From contig NZ_CP067341.1 of the NCBI RefSeq assembly GCF_016638705.1, forward strand, positions 623,501 through 687,500: 64,000 nt of DNA. The letters are read 5' to 3'. The translations under genes were made by a program, and so were the position numbers. Shown here piece by piece: positions 17,115-25,335 of the stretch (position 1 is the first letter of the stretch; every line of letters begins with the position of its first letter). The notes below the pieces were generated by a model. It was not told where the DNA came from. It searched no databases and worked only from the letters and a program-made list of their open reading frames with translations. The DNA is from Lysinibacillus agricola (GTDB lineage: Bacteria > Bacillota > Bacilli > Bacillales_A > Planococcaceae).

Positions 17115-18473
17115 ATGGTTCAAGTAAATCTTAAAAGTGATATTTTAAAGAAAGATGAACAATACGTATGGCATTCAATGAAACCCTACAATCCACAAGC
17201 AACATATGTAGTAGAAAAATCAAATGGTGCGAGAATTGTTGATACAGATGGCGTTGAATACATCGATGCAATGGCAGGATTATGGTGTGTAAATGTAGGC
17301 TATGGACGCAAGGAATTAGCCGATGTTGCACATGAGCAGATGCTGAAAAATGCATATGCTCCTTTATCACAAGGACATTTACCAGCAGTCGAACTAGCTG
17401 AAAAGCTTAATGAAATGCTTGGTGGAGATTATGTTATTTTCTTCTCTAATAGTGGATCAGAGGCTAACGAAACTGCGTTTAAAATTGCGCGTCAGTATCA
17501 TCAGCAAAAGGGAGAAAGCTCACGCTATAAAATTGTTTCCCGCTACCGTGCCTATCACGGAAATTCCTTTGGTGCATTGGCTGCGACAGGGCAGGCGGAA
17601 CGAAAATATAAATATGAACCATTATCTCCTGGCTTTGTCCATGTAGCACCACCTGATCAATATCGAGAACACGAAAGTGATACACTAGCCCCAACTGATT
17701 TAGCAAGCGTCAAGGCTGTTGATAAGACGATGACATGGGAGCTAAGCGAAACAATAGCTGCAATGATTTTAGAGCCGATTATTACTGGCGGGGGCGTCAT
17801 CATGCCTCCGGAAAATTATTTAAAGGGCATTGAGGAAGTGTGTAAAAAACATGGAGCATTAATGATTGTAGACGAAGTAATTTGTGGCTTTGGTCGAACA
17901 GGTAAGCCATTTGGTTTTATGAACTACGGTGTAAAACCAGATATTATTACAATGGCAAAAGGGATTACAAGCGCCTATTTACCACTATCAGCTACAGCAG
18001 TAAAACGCGAAATTTATGAGGCATTCACTGGGTCTGATGCATATGGTTATTTCCGTCATGTCAATACATTTGGCGGATCACCTGTAGCATGTGCGGTCGC
18101 ATTAAAAAACATTGAGATTCTTCAGCAAGAAGCATTATTTGAAAGATCTAGTGAGGTTGGAGCTGCTACTCTACAAGCACTTCAGCAAGCGTTGGGTAAT
18201 CACCCGAATGTTGGGGATGTTCGAGGCAAAGGTTTATTAATTGGCATCGAGTTAGTTTCAGATAAAACGTCGAAAGAGCCTTTACCAGTAGATAAAGTAA
18301 ATGCTGTTATTGCAGCATGTAAGGAGCAAGGGGTCATCATTGGGAAAAATGGGGCAACTGTTGCAGGCTTTAATAACGTATTAACATTATCTCCGCCACT
18401 TAATATCGTACAAGAAGATCTTGATACAATAATAAAAGTTGTCATTGATAATATTCATAAAGTGAAGGCATAA
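17115..18473 (+). CDS. class III omega-amino acid:pyruvate aminotransferase
   Basis: A 452-residue PLP enzyme. Lys282 (TMAKGITSAYLPLSA) binds PLP, Asp253 (IVDEVICGFGRTG) contacts the ring nitrogen, and NSGSEANETAFK with RAYHGNSFGA bind the phosphate. This pattern fits beta-alanine/taurine:pyruvate transaminases. Start is ATG 17115, 9 nt from AGAGGGG, rather than ATG 17109. With the upstream dehydrogenase it would convert beta-alanine through malonic semialdehyde to acetyl-CoA. The exact amino donor is inferred. Confidence 0.9.
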   Translation: MVQVNLKSDILKKDEQYVWHSMKPYNPQATYVVEKSNGARIVDTDGVEYIDAMAGLWCVNVGYGRKELADVAHEQMLKNAYAPLSQGHLPAVELAEKLNEMLGGDYVIFFSNSGSEANETAFKIARQYHQQKGESSRYKIVSRYRAYHGNSFGALAATGQAERKYKYEPLSPGFVHVAPPDQYREHESDTLAPTDLASVKAVDKTMTWELSETIAAMILEPIITGGGVIMPPENYLKGIEEVCKKHGALMIVDEVICGFGRTGKPFGFMNYGVKPDIITMAKGITSAYLPLSATAVKREIYEAFTGSDAYGYFRHVNTFGGSPVACAVALKNIEILQQEALFERSSEVGAATLQALQQALGNHPNVGDVRGKGLLIGIELVSDKTSKEPLPVDKVNAVIAACKEQGVIIGKNGATVAGFNNVLTLSPPLNIVQEDLDTIIKVVIDNIHKVKA

Positions 18474-18530
18474 TTAGTGGGGTTCTATCTAACTCACTTT
18501 CGGTACAGATAAATTACTGCCTATAAAAGT

Positions 18531-18575
18531 AAGCTGTCTCGTAAGTCATAGTAAAAACTTTTGAGACAGCTTTTT
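18531..18575 (+). terminator. terminator of the permease-aminotransferase operon
   Basis: AAGCTGTCTC and GAGACAGCTT form a perfect 10-bp stem with a 22-nt loop and a T5 tail. Confidence 0.85.
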
Positions 18576-18610
18576 GAATGTTTTACAGCATAAGAAAGGC
18601 GAGGCGAACT

Positions 18611-18721
18611 ATGAGTATGAACAAAACAACTACTGCTAGAGAAAATAATAATAAAATTCTCTTTTTTAACGTAGTGTTCATATGCACCATCACCTACTCT
18701 TTTGTTGTTTTAAACATGTAG
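18611..18721 (+). CDS. possible 36-residue membrane peptide antisense to the rodA-like 3' end
   Basis: An ATG at 18611 has AAAGGCGAGG upstream and opens 36 codons ending in one hydrophobic helix (ILFFNVVFICTITYSFVVLN). The last 28 nt overlap the convergent SEDS gene. Only the ribosome site and the membrane helix support it; it may be chance. Confidence 0.3.
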   Translation: MSMNKTTTARENNNKILFFNVVFICTITYSFVVLNM

Positions 18722-19863
18722 CCACTATAAGAATTATGGATAATCATCACAATGCCCATTAACATGAAATTGGATATGAGTGAACTTCCGCCATAGCTTA
18801 AAAATGGCAATGTCATACCTGTTACAGGTAAAAGTCCAATTGTCATACCGATATTTTGTGTAATTTGGAAGGCTAATAAACTAGAAATACCTGCTCCCAT
18901 CAGCGTCATAAATGGGTCCTTTGCTTCTACTGTAATGAGAACGATACGGTAAATAACAAAAAATAAAAGAGTAATAACAAATGCCGCTCCAATGAACCCG
19001 ACCTCTTCAGCAATATTGGCAAAAATGAAATCTGTATGCTTTTCCACGACATAGACATTATTGTTCATGTATCCCTTCCCAGTAAACTCACCTGTACCAA
19101 TTGCCGAAAAGCCCTGCCTAGTTTGAAAGGATGAATCTGGATACTCATAAGGCTGTAGCCAACCATAAATTCGTGAAATCTGATGCCCTGATAATTTATT
19201 TAAAATTTTATCTGTAAAAAAATCATTGAATTTTACATAAAGAATAACCACAACACTAATAATTGATACAGGAATAGCTGTAAAGATTATAAGTAATTTT
19301 CTTTGTATACCCGAAAAGAAAATCATCGGTAGAATCATCGACATATAAAGCATTACCATGCCCGTATCAGGTTGCTTGTAAACAGCAAGTGTCGGTGGAA
19401 GAGTGATAACAGCAATTATTAAGAGAAGTCGCATATCCGTTAAAAAGGTAGGGCGCACATATTTCTCTCGATGTGCAACAATGATCTTGCTGACAACAAT
19501 TAAAAACGCGAACTTTAAAAATTCTGATGGCTGAAATGATCCTAGCACTGGGATTTGATACCAACGCTTCGCCTCATTGATAGTTCGGGCTATACTTTCC
19601 GGTGCAATAAATAAGCCAAATGTTAACAAAACCATTGCCCAATAAAACGGCCAGCCAATTTTTTTAAGTTGCTCAATATCAAGCATTGCTACTCCATACA
19701 TAGTCAAAAATCCGATCAGGTAATAAATAAACTGCTTTATAATAAAAGAGCTTGTATATTGCTCAAACACCGTACTACTGGAATGTACAAAAAGACAACT
19801 AATAATACCGAGCAATGATAAGCTAATTACTAAACTTTTATCTAATTTATTGAACTGTAACAT
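18694..19863 (-). CDS. SEDS-family peptidoglycan polymerase (RodA/FtsW-like)
   Basis: A 389-residue protein with about ten membrane helices. SEDS signatures are RWYQIPVLGSFQPSEFLKFA, the catalytic Asp region YKQPDTGMVMLY, EKHTDFIFANIAEEVGFIGA and LPFLSYGGSSLISNF near the C terminus. These glycosyltransferases polymerise lipid II with a partner class B PBP. It stands alone without mreC/D or a PBP gene, like B. subtilis extra RodA copies, and probably acts in cell elongation or sporulation. A ribosome site GGAGGTG precedes ATG 19863. Confidence 0.9.
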   Translation of the reverse strand: MLQFNKLDKSLVISLSLLGIISCLFVHSSSTVFEQYTSSFIIKQFIYYLIGFLTMYGVAMLDIEQLKKIGWPFYWAMVLLTFGLFIAPESIARTINEAKRWYQIPVLGSFQPSEFLKFAFLIVVSKIIVAHREKYVRPTFLTDMRLLLIIAVITLPPTLAVYKQPDTGMVMLYMSMILPMIFFSGIQRKLLIIFTAIPVSIISVVVILYVKFNDFFTDKILNKLSGHQISRIYGWLQPYEYPDSSFQTRQGFSAIGTGEFTGKGYMNNNVYVVEKHTDFIFANIAEEVGFIGAAFVITLLFFVIYRIVLITVEAKDPFMTLMGAGISSLLAFQITQNIGMTIGLLPVTGMTLPFLSYGGSSLISNFMLMGIVMIIHNSYSGYMFKTTKE

Positions 19864-20027
19864 TCAAACACCTCCTCTGGTTAGAGACACTATTAATAGA
19901 CAACGATAGGTAAGTGTGGAAGGTTGCAAGTTAAATAAGTATTACAAAGATTAAAAATCATAAACTAATTTTACTATTGTTGCTTATTTTACATTTAGTT
20001 CTATATGAGTACATTTGTAGATTGCAA

Positions 20028-20313
20028 CCATAACGTGAGATTGGTTTCCATTCCGATTAGCGTTTTGTTGCTGTCGCTTCGCTTTCGCACAGATAAAACA
20101 TTGTAGCTGCCGCTTTGCTTTCGCTACATAAAACATTGTTGCTGACGCTTCGCTTTCGCACAGATAAAACATTGTAGCTGCCGCTTTGCTTTCGCTACAG
20201 AAAACACTTGTTGTTGCTGTCGCTTCGCTTTCGCACAGAGCAAAGCTTCCTGGGGGCGTCCGATGAGTCGCTTAGGACCAACATCACGCTCCTCCTGAGA
20301 GGAACGTGCGCCT
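20028..20313 (+). repeat. family 1 interspersed hairpin-repeat element, copy A
   Basis: Starts with a worn family 1 left end (CATAACGTGAGATTGG then TTTCCATTCCGATTAGCG) and continues with five units of about 30 bp alternating between CTGTCGCTTCGCTTTCGCACAG and GTAGCTGCCGCTTTGCTTTC-type hairpins separated by ATAAAACATTG. It then shares CAAAGCTTCCTGGGGGCGTC with copy B and ends in a CACGCTCCTC-CTGA-GAGGAACGTG hairpin instead of the usual right end. It fills the gap between the rodA-like gene and the chemotaxis receptor. No protein is supported in it. Confidence 0.8.
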
Positions 20314-20436
20314 ATTATATTAGAAGTAATGGGATTAATTTCATAACTCTTCGTACAATCTTTACAAAAACATAACACTGGCTTTATATCTTCATACTAT
20401 GATTATTGGTAAGAGTTGGAGAAGGAGCCAAGGATA

Positions 20437-22107
20437 ATGCATTTTTTACGATACATAATGGTGAAAGACAAGCTACTTGTACTGATGATTGTTTGTGTAC
20501 TATCGAATGTATTGCTAGGTGTTTTTAGCGTTGATTATCTACGGAAAATGTCATGGCATGCAAGTGAAAGTTATACAGAAGGACTTGTACCGATCGGATG
20601 GTTAAATGAACTAGAAGAATCACAACGACAATTAGATTATGTAGTGGATTCAGCTGGGGTTTATCAAGAAATGACAGCCATTTTAAAAAATACTGAGCAG
20701 CCTTTAGGTCATTTAGAAAGTCTAGTAATCGATAAAAAGATGGATCATCAGATGAAGAAATATAAGACCTTACTAGCACAGCATGTAGAATTGATTGATA
20801 GCTATAAGCAATTGGATCAAAATGGGCAACAACAGTTTTATGTTCAGTCTTATTTACCCGTAAGCCAGCAAAGTCATACATTATTAGAAGAAACTCAAAG
20901 CTATTTGGTTCAGAGAGCTAAGGAACAGCAACAGGCATACCAGAAAGATGTGCAATTTGGTTATTGGCTATTAGGAGGAGTGTCTTTATTTGTTGTTTTG
21001 TTAGTGATCTTTATAGGATTTATAGCAACGAAGGCAGTGAATATACCAACGCGTCAATTGAAATCACTATTAAAGCGTGCAGAGCAGGGTGATTTCACAG
21101 CGAGTGCCAGCTATGTGGCGCAGGATGAGCTTGGCGAGGTAGTATTGTCTTACAATCAAATGGTAACAGAGGTGAAAAGACTACTTCATACAGTATCAAA
21201 TAGTGTACATGAGGTTGAAGAAATGACTGGGAAACTGCAGGAATCCTCTGAACATTCGTCTAACACGACGCTCAAAATTGCAAAGGATGTACAGTCCATT
21301 TCAGATTCAACTGCTGCTTCTACAACAAAATTAGCGTCCAATACAGCTTCTCTAGAGGAAGTGCTAAATGGGGTGCAAGTAATTTTAGAAAAAGTGCAGG
21401 TTGTAGAAAATTTTGCTCATAAAACTGCACGTGATGCAGAAAGTGGTACGGAAATTGTACAGGCAAACTTAACACAAATACAGGCTATTAAGCATGCAGT
21501 CGAAAAATCGAATAAAGCCATTTTTAATCTTGTAGAGAGAGCAGCTACAATCGATCAAATGGTAGAGGTGATTGAAAAAATTACCGCCCAAACAAACCTC
21601 CTAGCTTTAAATGCATCCATAGAGGCCGCTAGAGCAGGGGAGCATGGTAAAGGATTTGCGGTTGTGGCCAATGAGGTACGTAAGCTTGCAGAGCAGACAG
21701 TTCATTCAACGCAAACGATTACGTCCATTGTACAAAACATTCATTTAGATTCTAACTATGCTGTACAAATGATGGAGGGTGTATTAGTCGCAACTGAAAA
21801 AGGTGTTCAAGTAACAGGGGATACGGCAACAAGCTTTGATCAGATTTTAGAAAAAGTACATACAATTAAGCCATATATAATGGAAGTATCTGCAACCGTT
21901 CAAGAGATTGCAAATCATACGGAAAAAGTTAGTGAAGATGCGGTAATGTTAACGTCATTTTCTGATACGAATGCAATATCAACTAAACATGTAGCTACTT
22001 TAACAGCCGACCAATTAACTGCGCAGCAACAATTCCATGAGTATATTAAAGAGTTACATAAGGTTTCAAAAGTTTTACAAATAGCCGTAAAGCGTTTCTC
22101 AATTTAA
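20437..22107 (+). CDS. methyl-accepting chemotaxis receptor
   Basis: A 556-residue receptor. A membrane helix near residues 12-35 ([20 protein letters not shown]), an extracellular helical sensor of about 140 residues, a second helix near 178-200 ([20 protein letters not shown]), a HAMP domain ([16 protein letters not shown] to [13 protein letters not shown]) and a signalling coiled coil with the conserved tip [20 protein letters not shown]. The ligand is unknown; the sensor looks like a four-helix bundle. Start is ATG 20437, 9 nt after AAGGAG. Confidence 0.9.
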   Translation: MHFLRYIMVKDKLLVLMIVCVLSNVLLGVFSVDYLRKMSWHASESYTEGLVPIGWLNELEESQRQLDYVVDSAGVYQEMTAILKNTEQPLGHLESLVIDKKMDHQMKKYKTLLAQHVELIDSYKQLDQNGQQQFYVQSYLPVSQQSHTLLEETQSYLVQRAKEQQQAYQKDVQFGYWLLGGVSLFVVLLVIFIGFIATKAVNIPTRQLKSLLKRAEQGDFTASASYVAQDELGEVVLSYNQMVTEVKRLLHTVSNSVHEVEEMTGKLQESSEHSSNTTLKIAKDVQSISDSTAASTTKLASNTASLEEVLNGVQVILEKVQVVENFAHKTARDAESGTEIVQANLTQIQAIKHAVEKSNKAIFNLVERAATIDQMVEVIEKITAQTNLLALNASIEAARAGEHGKGFAVVANEVRKLAEQTVHSTQTITSIVQNIHLDSNYAVQMMEGVLVATEKGVQVTGDTATSFDQILEKVHTIKPYIMEVSATVQEIANHTEKVSEDAVMLTSFSDTNAISTKHVATLTADQLTAQQQFHEYIKELHKVSKVLQIAVKRFSI

Positions 22108-22114
22108 TAAGAAC

Positions 22115-22150
22115 AAAAGGACCTTTCTTTGTATCAAAGAAGGTCCTTTT
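22115..22150 (+). terminator. terminator of the chemotaxis receptor gene
   Basis: AAAAGGACCTT and AAGGTCCTTTT pair in a long stem around a TTTG...CAAAG inner helix, followed by T residues. Confidence 0.85.
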
Positions 22151-22339
22151 GTGGATTAGTAGGTGCTAGGATTCCGTTCATCAACAAAATTACTATCGTT
22201 ACTAAGAAAAAATGTATAAATGTACACTCTGAACGTACATATGTATTTCGTTTGTTTTATTAGCACAATATTTAATAGGGCTCATATACTGATAGTAAAG
22301 GATTGTGCGTTCTGTTTCTCAAAATTTAAAATATAATGG

Positions 22340-22368
22340 TTGTATTTTTAATGTGAACACATTATAAT
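22340..22368 (+). promoter_or_regulatory. sigma-A promoter of the threonine dehydrogenase gene
   Basis: TTGTAT, a 17-nt spacer and TATAAT lie 94 nt upstream of ATG 22462. An ATTGTACTT/AAGTACAAT inverted repeat at about 22414-22437 lies between promoter and ribosome site and could be an operator or leader hairpin. Confidence 0.6.
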
Positions 22369-22461
22369 AAAATTCATCAAAAGGGTTATTAAATCAAGGT
22401 TTGTTTATATATCATTGTACTTTTAGGAAGTACAATTGTTCATAGGTGGAGGTTTGGAGAA

Positions 22462-23385
22462 ATGAAAAAGATAATGGTTACAGGAGCACTAGGTCAAATA
22501 GGTTCTGAGCTTGTAGAAAAACTCAGAAGTATTTATGGAGAGGACAATATATTAGCGACAGATATTCGAAAGCTTGAATATACTAAGGGTCCATTTGAAA
22601 TATTGGACGTGACGGATGGACAAAGAATGCATGAATTAGCGAAGGATTTTGGTGCAGACACAATGATGCATTTAGCTGCGTTATTATCAGCAACAGCGGA
22701 AAAAAATCCGTTACTAGCGTGGAATTTAAATATGGGTGGTTTAATGAATGCGTTAGAGGTTTCACGTGAGTTAAACTTGCAATTTTTCACACCGAGCTCA
22801 ATAGGCGCGTTCGGCCCATCGACACCGAAGGATAATACGCCACAGGATACATTACAACGTCCAACAACTATGTATGGGGTAAATAAAGTGGCTGGTGAGC
22901 TATTATGTGATTATTATTTCGATCGTTTTGGCGTAGATACTCGTGGTGTACGTTTCCCAGGGTTAATTTCATACGTAACGCCTCCAGGAGGTGGTACGAC
23001 AGACTATGCAGTAGAGATTTTCTACGAGGCGATTAAGCAAGGTAAGTATACATCTTATATTCAAGAAGGCACCTACATGGATATGATGTACATGCCAGAT
23101 GCATTGCAAGCTATTGTAGATGTAATGGAAGCGGATAGTAGTAAACTAATTCATCGCAATGCCTTTAATATTACTGCAATGAGTTTCGAACCATCTGAAA
23201 TTGCGGCGGAAATTAAAAAGCATTTGCCACATTTCCGTATGGATTACAATGTAGATCCTGTGCGTCAGACGATAGCAGATAGTTGGCCAAATTCTTTAAA
23301 TATAGAAGCAGCACAGAAAGAATGGGGCTTTAAAGCACAGTATGACTTAGCCAAAATGACAGTTGATATGCTAGAAAAAAATTAA
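22462..23385 (+). CDS. SDR-type L-threonine 3-dehydrogenase
   Basis: A 307-residue extended SDR enzyme. The Rossmann motif is GALGQIG at residues 8-14, and the catalytic pair is Tyr138 and Lys142 in [38 protein letters not shown] and [20 protein letters not shown] are diagnostic of the short-chain threonine dehydrogenases, which oxidise threonine to 2-amino-3-ketobutyrate with NAD. No kbl ligase gene lies beside it. Monocistronic, with its own promoter and terminator. Confidence 0.88.
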   Translation: MKKIMVTGALGQIGSELVEKLRSIYGEDNILATDIRKLEYTKGPFEILDVTDGQRMHELAKDFGADTMMHLAALLSATAEKNPLLAWNLNMGGLMNALEVSRELNLQFFTPSSIGAFGPSTPKDNTPQDTLQRPTTMYGVNKVAGELLCDYYFDRFGVDTRGVRFPGLISYVTPPGGGTTDYAVEIFYEAIKQGKYTSYIQEGTYMDMMYMPDALQAIVDVMEADSSKLIHRNAFNITAMSFEPSEIAAEIKKHLPHFRMDYNVDPVRQTIADSWPNSLNIEAAQKEWGFKAQYDLAKMTVDMLEKN

Positions 23386-23439
23386 AAAAATCAAACTACA
23401 AACAAAAAGCTTGTTCATAAATAAAAAAATTCCTAAAAG

Positions 23440-23474
23440 CGGACGAAGAATTTAGTTTTCTTCGTCTTTTTTTA
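23440..23474 (+). terminator. terminator of the threonine dehydrogenase gene
   Basis: GACGAAGAA and TTCTTCGTC form a perfect stem with a TTTTTTT tail. Confidence 0.85.
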
Positions 23475-23532
23475 TTTTGACGGGCAATCACTTAAAATTG
23501 GAATGACACTTGCTAAAAGTATACCGTGTAGA

Positions 23533-23600
23533 TTGAATGTGAAGGCTGGGCGAACCTTGGGATTAGCGTCACAGATGACCAACCTCATGTTGTTGCTGTT
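23533..23600 (-). repeat. relic of a family 1 right end
   Basis: TTGAATGTGAAGGCTGGGCG followed by a worn version of the adjacent segment (GATGACCAACCTCATGTTG) matches the right end of the intact copy at 24854. It lies just beyond the 3' end of the serine hydrolase gene and points in the same direction as the matching left-end relic at 24726. Confidence 0.6.
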
Positions 23601-23617
23601 ACGAACCTAAAACAAGC

Positions 23618-23649
23618 ATAACCCCGTCCTAAATTTAGGGCGGGGTTAA
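23618..23649. terminator. terminator hairpin at the 3' end of the serine hydrolase gene
   Basis: AACCCCGTCCTAAA and TTTAGGGCGGGGTT form a 14-bp stem with one mismatch. On the reverse strand it is followed by an interrupted T-rich stretch. Confidence 0.6.
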
Positions 23650-23661
23650 AATATAGTTGTA

Positions 23662-24654
23662 TTACCGTTTGATCAAATCTTTGATATCTCTGAAAACCTT
23701 CCATACGTTACACCCAAAATTGCTTACCAATGTGATAAGCAAATCTTGTTGTTTGTCGTACGAACTATAAAAACTTATACCAGGATCGCAGCCTTCAAAG
23801 TGGTAATCAAACGTGCCACCTTCTTTTTTATCCAGCCAAATCCCATACCCATAGCACTCTTCTTTCACTTGAGGAGTTAACATTTCTTTTAACATTGCCT
23901 TCGATATCAATTGACCCTTCATCAGACTGGCCCAAAACTTTTCAACATCGATTACAGTAGTAAATGCCCCACCTGCTCCTGTTCCTTTTACGTCTACACT
24001 GTAAATATTAGTATAAAACTCTTGCATACTGTCATCATATACATACCCGTTTGCACATTGAGCAGGCAATCTGTCCAGCTCATAATACCCCGTATTCAAC
24101 ATACCGCAAGGAATAAAAACATGTTCATTAAGATACACATCAAATGAAGAGCCAGTAATGGCCTCAACAATAAGACCAAGAACAACAAATCCTGTATTAT
24201 TGTATTGAAATCTATCTCCTGTAGGATACATCATCGGCTTATCTATAAATAATGGAATGATATCCGATGATGTGCGAATTTTATAATTGGGGTAATCTAT
24301 CCATAGTTCGTCATAATCTTCCATGACAGACTCATCAAAATAATCGGGTATTCCCGATGTATGATTAAGCAACTGCCTGATGGTGATTTGAGGATCAATA
24401 TTCTTTAAATCAAAATTCAAGATGTCCCCGATACAACTATCAAAAGATAATTGCCTTTGTTCAATCAATTGCAAAATGGCTATGGCAACAAATACTTTTC
24501 CTGCTGAGGCTGTTGCAAACTTTGTATCAATCTCATTTGATACTTTATTTGGTAAATCTGCGTATCCAAAGGCTTTACGGTATACATTTTTACCATTTTG
24601 AGTGACTGATATGACCCCACTAAAATCTTCGTTTATACATTCATCAAGCCCCAT
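23662..24654 (-). CDS. serine hydrolase of the class C beta-lactamase/PBP4* family
   Basis: A 330-residue protein with the SxxK motif at Ser50-Lys53 (ATASAGKVF), YNN at Tyr151 (RFQYNNTGF) and a late HFEG motif in place of KTG, the pattern of beta-lactamase-like esterases and D-amino peptidases. LLNHTSGIPDYFDE is also typical. No signal peptide is visible, so it is probably cytoplasmic. AAAGGAG precedes ATG 24654. Both sides carry relics of family 1 element ends in matching orientation, suggesting the gene arrived as cargo. The substrate is unknown. Confidence 0.82.
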   Translation of the reverse strand: MGLDECINEDFSGVISVTQNGKNVYRKAFGYADLPNKVSNEIDTKFATASAGKVFVAIAILQLIEQRQLSFDSCIGDILNFDLKNIDPQITIRQLLNHTSGIPDYFDESVMEDYDELWIDYPNYKIRTSSDIIPLFIDKPMMYPTGDRFQYNNTGFVVLGLIVEAITGSSFDVYLNEHVFIPCGMLNTGYYELDRLPAQCANGYVYDDSMQEFYTNIYSVDVKGTGAGGAFTTVIDVEKFWASLMKGQLISKAMLKEMLTPQVKEECYGYGIWLDKKEGGTFDYHFEGCDPGISFYSSYDKQQDLLITLVSNFGCNVWKVFRDIKDLIKR

Positions 24655-24725
24655 CGTTTCTCTCTCCTTTAAATATACTTACATTGATGTATGCAAGTAT
24701 CAATTTTACTCATTCTTCCCTCCGA

Positions 24726-24775
24726 CGCTCCCAGCTGGAACGGAAATCAACCCACGTTATGGTGATGAGCCATAC
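24726..24775 (-). repeat. relic of a family 1 left end
   Basis: GGAACGGAAATCAACCCACG followed by TTATGGTGATGAGCC is the reverse complement of the family 1 left terminus. It lies about 70 bp upstream of the serine hydrolase start, opposite the right-end relic at 23533. Confidence 0.65.
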
Positions 24776-24853
24776 AAGTGGATTTTCTAATATATTCTGG
24801 TTCATCATCGGAAGGTTAAGATGTCATTTTGAAATATATGCCATGCAAATAAG

Positions 24854-25152
24854 TTGATTGGAGTGGAGACTGGGCGACTCCTCGGGGATCAGCAATAGAG
24901 GAACGAAGGCTAAAACCATCACATCCTGTGATAACGCCTTCGTGACCAACCTCATGTTGGCCCGAGACCCTGCAGCGAAGCGGATGTTTTCTGCGCGAAA
25001 GCGTAGTGCAACGAAGCGGCAGCGACAAAAGCGGCTCATCGGACGCCCCCAGGAAGCTTTGCTCTGTGCGAAAGCGAAGCGTCAGCGGCAATGTTTTATC
25101 TGTGCGAAAGCGAAGCGACAGCAACAAAGCGCCCAGTCGGAACGGAAATCAA
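24854..25152 (-). repeat. family 1 interspersed element, copy B (complete, inverted ends)
   Basis: A 299-bp element bounded by 23-bp inverted ends of the form TTGATT-N8-GACTGGGCG (24854-24876 and 25130-25152). Reading on the reverse strand, it contains two CTGTCGCTTCGCTTTCGCAC-type units, a GGGGGCGTCCGATGAG segment, variant units and a long inverted CACATCCTGTGATAACGCC region. Beyond the left end, CCCCACGTTATG is also conserved between copies. No protein is supported within it. Confidence 0.85.
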
Positions 25153-25335
25153 CCCCACGTTATGTGAATGAGTTATTTTAGAAAAAGTTAACAATAAAAA
25201 GAAAATTATTGGAATATATAGCTTAATTTATAATTTTCTACTATAATCATATTCAAAATATTAATAGTATTCAATTAAATTAGCTGTTAATATTTCACAA
25301 AGGTAAAAAAGGGAGTTCACAAGAAGAGGGGATGG

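Noticed and set aside
19984..20378. Open frames encoding repeats of AKAKRQ or SEAS residues in the family 1 copies (also at 25000, 35400)
   Set aside because: They follow the repeat units, lack ribosome sites, and are open on several frames and both strands because the units have no stop codons. No real protein is supported.
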